A DNA stretch of 8,735 nt from Flavobacteriaceae bacterium. GTDB taxonomy: Bacteria > Bacteroidota > Bacteroidia > Flavobacteriales > Flavobacteriaceae. The position numbers were made by a program, and so were the translations under genes. This document shows, in pieces, positions 6,877-8,735 of the stretch (position 1 is the first letter of the stretch; each line of letters opens with the position of its first letter). The notes below the pieces were generated by a model that worked only from the letters and a program-made list of their open reading frames with translations, did not search any database and was not told the origin of the DNA. The DNA is taken from contig DOIV01000250.1 of the NCBI GenBank assembly GCA_003511845.1, positions 2,940 through 11,674 on the forward strand, read 5' to 3'.

Positions 6877-7989
6877 GTGAAAAAAGATTATTACGAAATT
6901 TTAGGAATCAGTAAAAGTGCAACTGAAAAGGAAATAAAAAAGGCATATCGTAAAAAAGCCATTCAATACCATCCTGATAAAAACCCTGATGATAAATCAG
7001 CAGAAGATAAATTTAAAGAAGCCGCAGAAGCTTATGAGATTTTAAGTAATGCTGATAAGAAAGCTCGTTATGACCAATATGGTCACGCAGCATTTGAAGC
7101 TGGTGGCGGTAGTGGCTTTGGCGGCGGCGGTATGAATATGGATGATATATTTAGTCAGTTTGGTGATGTTTTTGGTGGTTTTAGTGGTGGTGGTTTTTCA
7201 GGTTTTGGTGGAGGAAATGCTAGAGTAAAAGGTAGTAATCTTAGAATTAGAGTGAAATTATCATTAGAAGAAATAGTTAATGGTGTTGAAAAGAAAGTTA
7301 AGGTAAAACGTTTAATAAAAGCTAAAGGCGTTACTTATAAAACATGTACTGCATGTAATGGTCAAGGTCAAGTCACTAGAATTACCAATACTATTTTAGG
7401 TAGAATGCAAACAGCAACTACCTGCCCAACTTGTCATGGTGCAGGTGAGTCTATCGATCATAGACCAAGTGGAGCAAATGCTCAAGGCCTGATTGAAAAA
7501 GAAGAAAATGTTTCTATTAAAATTCCTGCTGGTGTTGTTGAAGGCGTACAGTTAAAGGTTTCAGGTAAAGGTAATGAAGCTCCGGGTAATAGTATTTCAG
7601 GAGATTTGTTGGTTGTTATTCAAGAAAAACCACATGATAAACTAAAAAGAGAGGGTAATAATTTACATTATGACATGTATGTAAGTATTCCTGAAGCTAT
7701 TTTAGGAGAAAGTAAAGAAATAGATACTTTAACAGGTAAGGTTAGGATAAAAATAGAAGCAGGTACGCAATCTGGTAAAATTTTACGCTTACGCGGAAAA
7801 GGACTCCCAAGCTTGGATGGATATGGTAAAGGAGATTTATTAATCCATGTAAATGTATGGACACCAAAAAATTTATCAAAAGATCAAAAAATATTTTTTG
7901 AACAAGTAAAAACTGATGGAAACTTTAAACCATTACCGTCAAATTCTGACAAATCTTTTTTTGAAAAGGTAAAAGATATGTTTTCATAA
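6877..7989 (+). CDS. dnaJ: DnaJ (Hsp40) co-chaperone with a reduced, two-repeat zinc finger
   Basis: DnaJ delivers unfolded clients to DnaK and stimulates its ATPase. The 370-residue product has a J domain (1-70) with the catalytic HPD at 32-34, then a Gly/Phe-rich linker (about 75-113, mostly GGG, GFGG and similar). A Cys-rich region (157-190), the C-terminal substrate-binding beta domains and the family-typical end [11 protein letters not shown] follow. The usual DnaJ has four CxxCxGxG repeats. Only two are present here, CTACNGQG (157-164) and CPTCHGAG (183-190), separated by a GQV-type loop. By alignment with E. coli these are repeats 2 and 3, forming zinc centre II, while repeats 1 and 4 (zinc centre I) are absent. 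The frame is intact, and I recall the same form in other flavobacteria. The GTG start is set by an in-frame TAA at 6862-6864 and by the [10 protein letters not shown] start typical of the family. Confidence 0.97.
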   Translation: MKKDYYEILGISKSATEKEIKKAYRKKAIQYHPDKNPDDKSAEDKFKEAAEAYEILSNADKKARYDQYGHAAFEAGGGSGFGGGGMNMDDIFSQFGDVFGGFSGGGFSGFGGGNARVKGSNLRIRVKLSLEEIVNGVEKKVKVKRLIKAKGVTYKTCTACNGQGQVTRITNTILGRMQTATTCPTCHGAGESIDHRPSGANAQGLIEKEENVSIKIPAGVVEGVQLKVSGKGNEAPGNSISGDLLVVIQEKPHDKLKREGNNLHYDMYVSIPEAILGESKEIDTLTGKVRIKIEAGTQSGKILRLRGKGLPSLDGYGKGDLLIHVNVWTPKNLSKDQKIFFEQVKTDGNFKPLPSNSDKSFFEKVKDMFS

Positions 7990-8017
7990 AAAATAAATTA
8001 AAAAGACTATAAAATTG

Positions 8018-8047
8018 TTTGTTAATAGAATAAATTTATTATTTTTG
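8018..8047 (+). promoter_or_regulatory. Strong candidate sigma-A promoter of rpmB-rpmG-DUF4295
   Basis: TTTG (8018-8021) and TATTTTTG (8040-8047) are separated by 18 bases and match the Bacteroidota consensus at both positions; a second TTG at 8015-8017 gives a 22-base spacing. Transcription would start near 8052-8054, with a leader of about 33 bases before rpmB. An AT-rich stretch without coding potential separates it from dnaJ. Confidence 0.6.
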
Positions 8048-8085
8048 CACCTCGTTTAGAAATAACAAATTTAAAGTTTTAGATA

Positions 8086-8331
8086 ATGTCAAGAGTTTGT
8101 GAATTAACAGGAAAAAAAGCAATGGTTGGGAATAACGTTTCTCACTCAATGAATAAAACTAAAAGAAAGTTTCACGCTAATTTAATGAAAAAGCGTTTTT
8201 ATATTCCTGAAGAAGATAAGTGGATTACCTTAAAAGTATCTGCATCAGCTTTAAAAAACATCAATAAAAAAGGCATTTCTGCTGTAATTAAAGAAGCTAA
8301 AGCAAAAGGCTTTTTAAAAAAAAGTAAATAA
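8086..8331 (+). CDS. rpmB: Large-subunit ribosomal protein bL28
   Basis: The 81-residue basic protein begins [29 protein letters not shown], shown here as the family start CELTGK (5-10) and [12 protein letters not shown] (18-29). Both segments are diagnostic of bL28, a 50S protein. [20 protein letters not shown] (37-56) and a Lys-rich C-terminus complete the family pattern. Only one Cys is present, so the zinc-binding Cys set of some bL28 proteins is missing and this is the zinc-free form. The TAA stop overlaps the ATG of rpmG (TAATG at 8329-8333), implying translational coupling and equal dosage. Confidence 0.97.
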   Translation: MSRVCELTGKKAMVGNNVSHSMNKTKRKFHANLMKKRFYIPEEDKWITLKVSASALKNINKKGISAVIKEAKAKGFLKKSK

Positions 8332-8513
8332 TGGCAAAAAAAGGAAATAGAATTCAGGTTATATTAGAATGTACAGAACACAAAGAAAGTGGTAAGCCAG
8401 GTACTTCTAGATATATTACAACAAAGAATAAAAAGAACTCTCCTGACAGAATGGAATTGAAAAAATTCAACCCTATCTTAAAGAAAATGACAGTTCATAA
8501 AGAAATTAAGTAA
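8331..8513 (+). CDS. rpmG: Large-subunit ribosomal protein bL33, zinc-independent type
   Basis: The 60-residue product begins [20 protein letters not shown] and continues with [20 protein letters not shown] (26-45), the bL33 pattern. In zinc-binding bL33 proteins two CxxC pairs occur; here the first is reduced to a single Cys (CTEH, 14-17) and the second is replaced by NPILKKMT (47-54), so no zinc site exists. Start and stop are fixed by the one-base overlap with rpmB and the TAA at 8511-8513. The DUF4295 gene follows 35 bases later. Confidence 0.97.
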   Translation: MAKKGNRIQVILECTEHKESGKPGTSRYITTKNKKNSPDRMELKKFNPILKKMTVHKEIK

Positions 8514-8514
8514 C

Positions 8515-8533
8515 TCTTGAATTTTATTCAAGA
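8515..8533 (+). other. Small hairpin between rpmG and the DUF4295 gene
   Basis: TCTTGAAT (8515-8522) pairs perfectly with ATTCAAGA (8526-8533) around a TTT loop, starting one base after the rpmG stop codon and ending 15 bases before the next ATG. It is followed by A rather than T, so it is not an intrinsic terminator on this strand. It might influence mRNA processing or translation of the downstream gene, or be incidental in AT-rich sequence. Confidence 0.35.
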
Positions 8534-8548
8534 AAAACACAATATACA

Positions 8549-8701
8549 ATGGCAAAGAAATCAGTAGCATCATTACAAACAGGTTCAAAAAGATTGACTA
8601 AAGCAGTTAAAATGGTAAAATCTCCAAAAACAGGAGCTTACTCTTTTGTTGAATCAGTTATGGATCCTTCTAAAGTAAACGACTTTTTTAGTAAAAAATA
8701 A
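8549..8701 (+). CDS. DUF4295 small basic protein, probable Bacteroidota-specific ribosomal protein bL38
   Basis: A 50-codon gene (ATG 8549, TAA 8699) encodes a small basic protein. It starts MAKKSVASLQTGSKRLTKA, continues with VKMVKSPKTGAYSF (20-33) and ends in SKVNDFFSKK. I recognise the DUF4295 family of Bacteroidota, whose members sit directly after rpmB-rpmG. From memory, the Flavobacterium johnsoniae ribosome structure revealed a small 50S protein named bL38, which I believe belongs to this family; I cannot verify that here. Supporting features are the MAKK start shared with bL33, the excess of Lys, the absence of membrane or catalytic motifs, and co-transcription with two ribosomal protein genes. 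The start is preceded by an A-rich leader without Shine-Dalgarno. At 50 codons the gene is easily missed by length-filtered gene calling. Confidence 0.88.
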   Translation: MAKKSVASLQTGSKRLTKAVKMVKSPKTGAYSFVESVMDPSKVNDFFSKK

Positions 8702-8722
8702 TCGTTACGCCTTACAAAATAT

Positions 8723-8735
8723 AAAAGCTACTTTC
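8723..8735 (+). terminator. Possible first arm of a terminator hairpin cut by the window end
   Basis: The final bases AAAAGCTACTTTC, 21 bases after the DUF4295 stop, have the look of the 5' arm of an intrinsic terminator (A run, then a mixed stem). The second arm, expected as GAAAGTAGCTTTT, would lie beyond the window, so this is only a suggestion. Confidence 0.25.

Noticed and set aside
7090..7220. Gly-rich repetitive DNA (GGTGG/GGCGG) as a possible tandem repeat or foreign insert
   Set aside because: It encodes the normal Gly/Phe linker of DnaJ, and codon use is otherwise like its neighbours.
1..8735. A mobile element, defence system or biosynthetic cluster
   Set aside because: All genes are core housekeeping families in the same orientation with uniform composition; no transposase, integrase, att-like repeats or CRISPR repeats are visible.

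Overview
The window looks like ordinary chromosomal DNA from a member of the Bacteroidota, most likely class Flavobacteriia. The evidence is the low GC content, the lack of Shine-Dalgarno sequences before nearly every start, several promoter-like TTG-N18-20-TAnnTTTG sites, and lineage-typical families: a DUF4290 protein beside MurA, a cold-shock protein with a basic N-terminal tail, a two-repeat DnaJ zinc finger, and a DUF4295/bL38 gene after rpmB-rpmG. All real genes lie on the + strand. I see no mobile element, CRISPR array, tRNA, rRNA or phage signature.

Layout. 1-849 is the 3' part of an LpxD-family lipid A acyltransferase gene whose start lies outside the window. 924-1364 encodes a cold-shock-domain RNA-binding protein and ends at a clear intrinsic terminator (1399-1427). 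The 318-base gap 1365-1682 holds that terminator, a small inverted repeat and two candidate promoters for the next gene. 1683-4013 is a complete UvrD/PcrA-type helicase gene starting at GTG. 4106-4765 (DUF4290) and 4785-6095 (murA) look like one transcription unit. A 200-base gap then carries a promoter region upstream of the chaperone pair grpE (6296-6841) and dnaJ (6877-7989, GTG start). A strong promoter at 8018-8047 serves rpmB, rpmG and a 50-codon gene at 8549-8701 for a DUF4295 protein. The last bases may be the first arm of a terminator hairpin.

How the genes work together. The segment joins envelope synthesis (LpxD for lipid A, MurA for the first committed step of peptidoglycan), genome maintenance (UvrD), protein folding (GrpE and DnaJ serve a DnaK encoded elsewhere) and the ribosome (bL28, bL33, DUF4295). 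The units seem to be neighbours rather than one system.

I did not find a new multi-gene system. The points most worth a second look are: Asp in place of the MurA active-site Cys, predicting fosfomycin insensitivity; a DnaJ that keeps only zinc centre II; a sigma-54-like element at the grpE promoter; the uncharacterised DUF4290 protein with a Lys/Asn-rich tail; and the small DUF4295/bL38 gene, which is easily missed.
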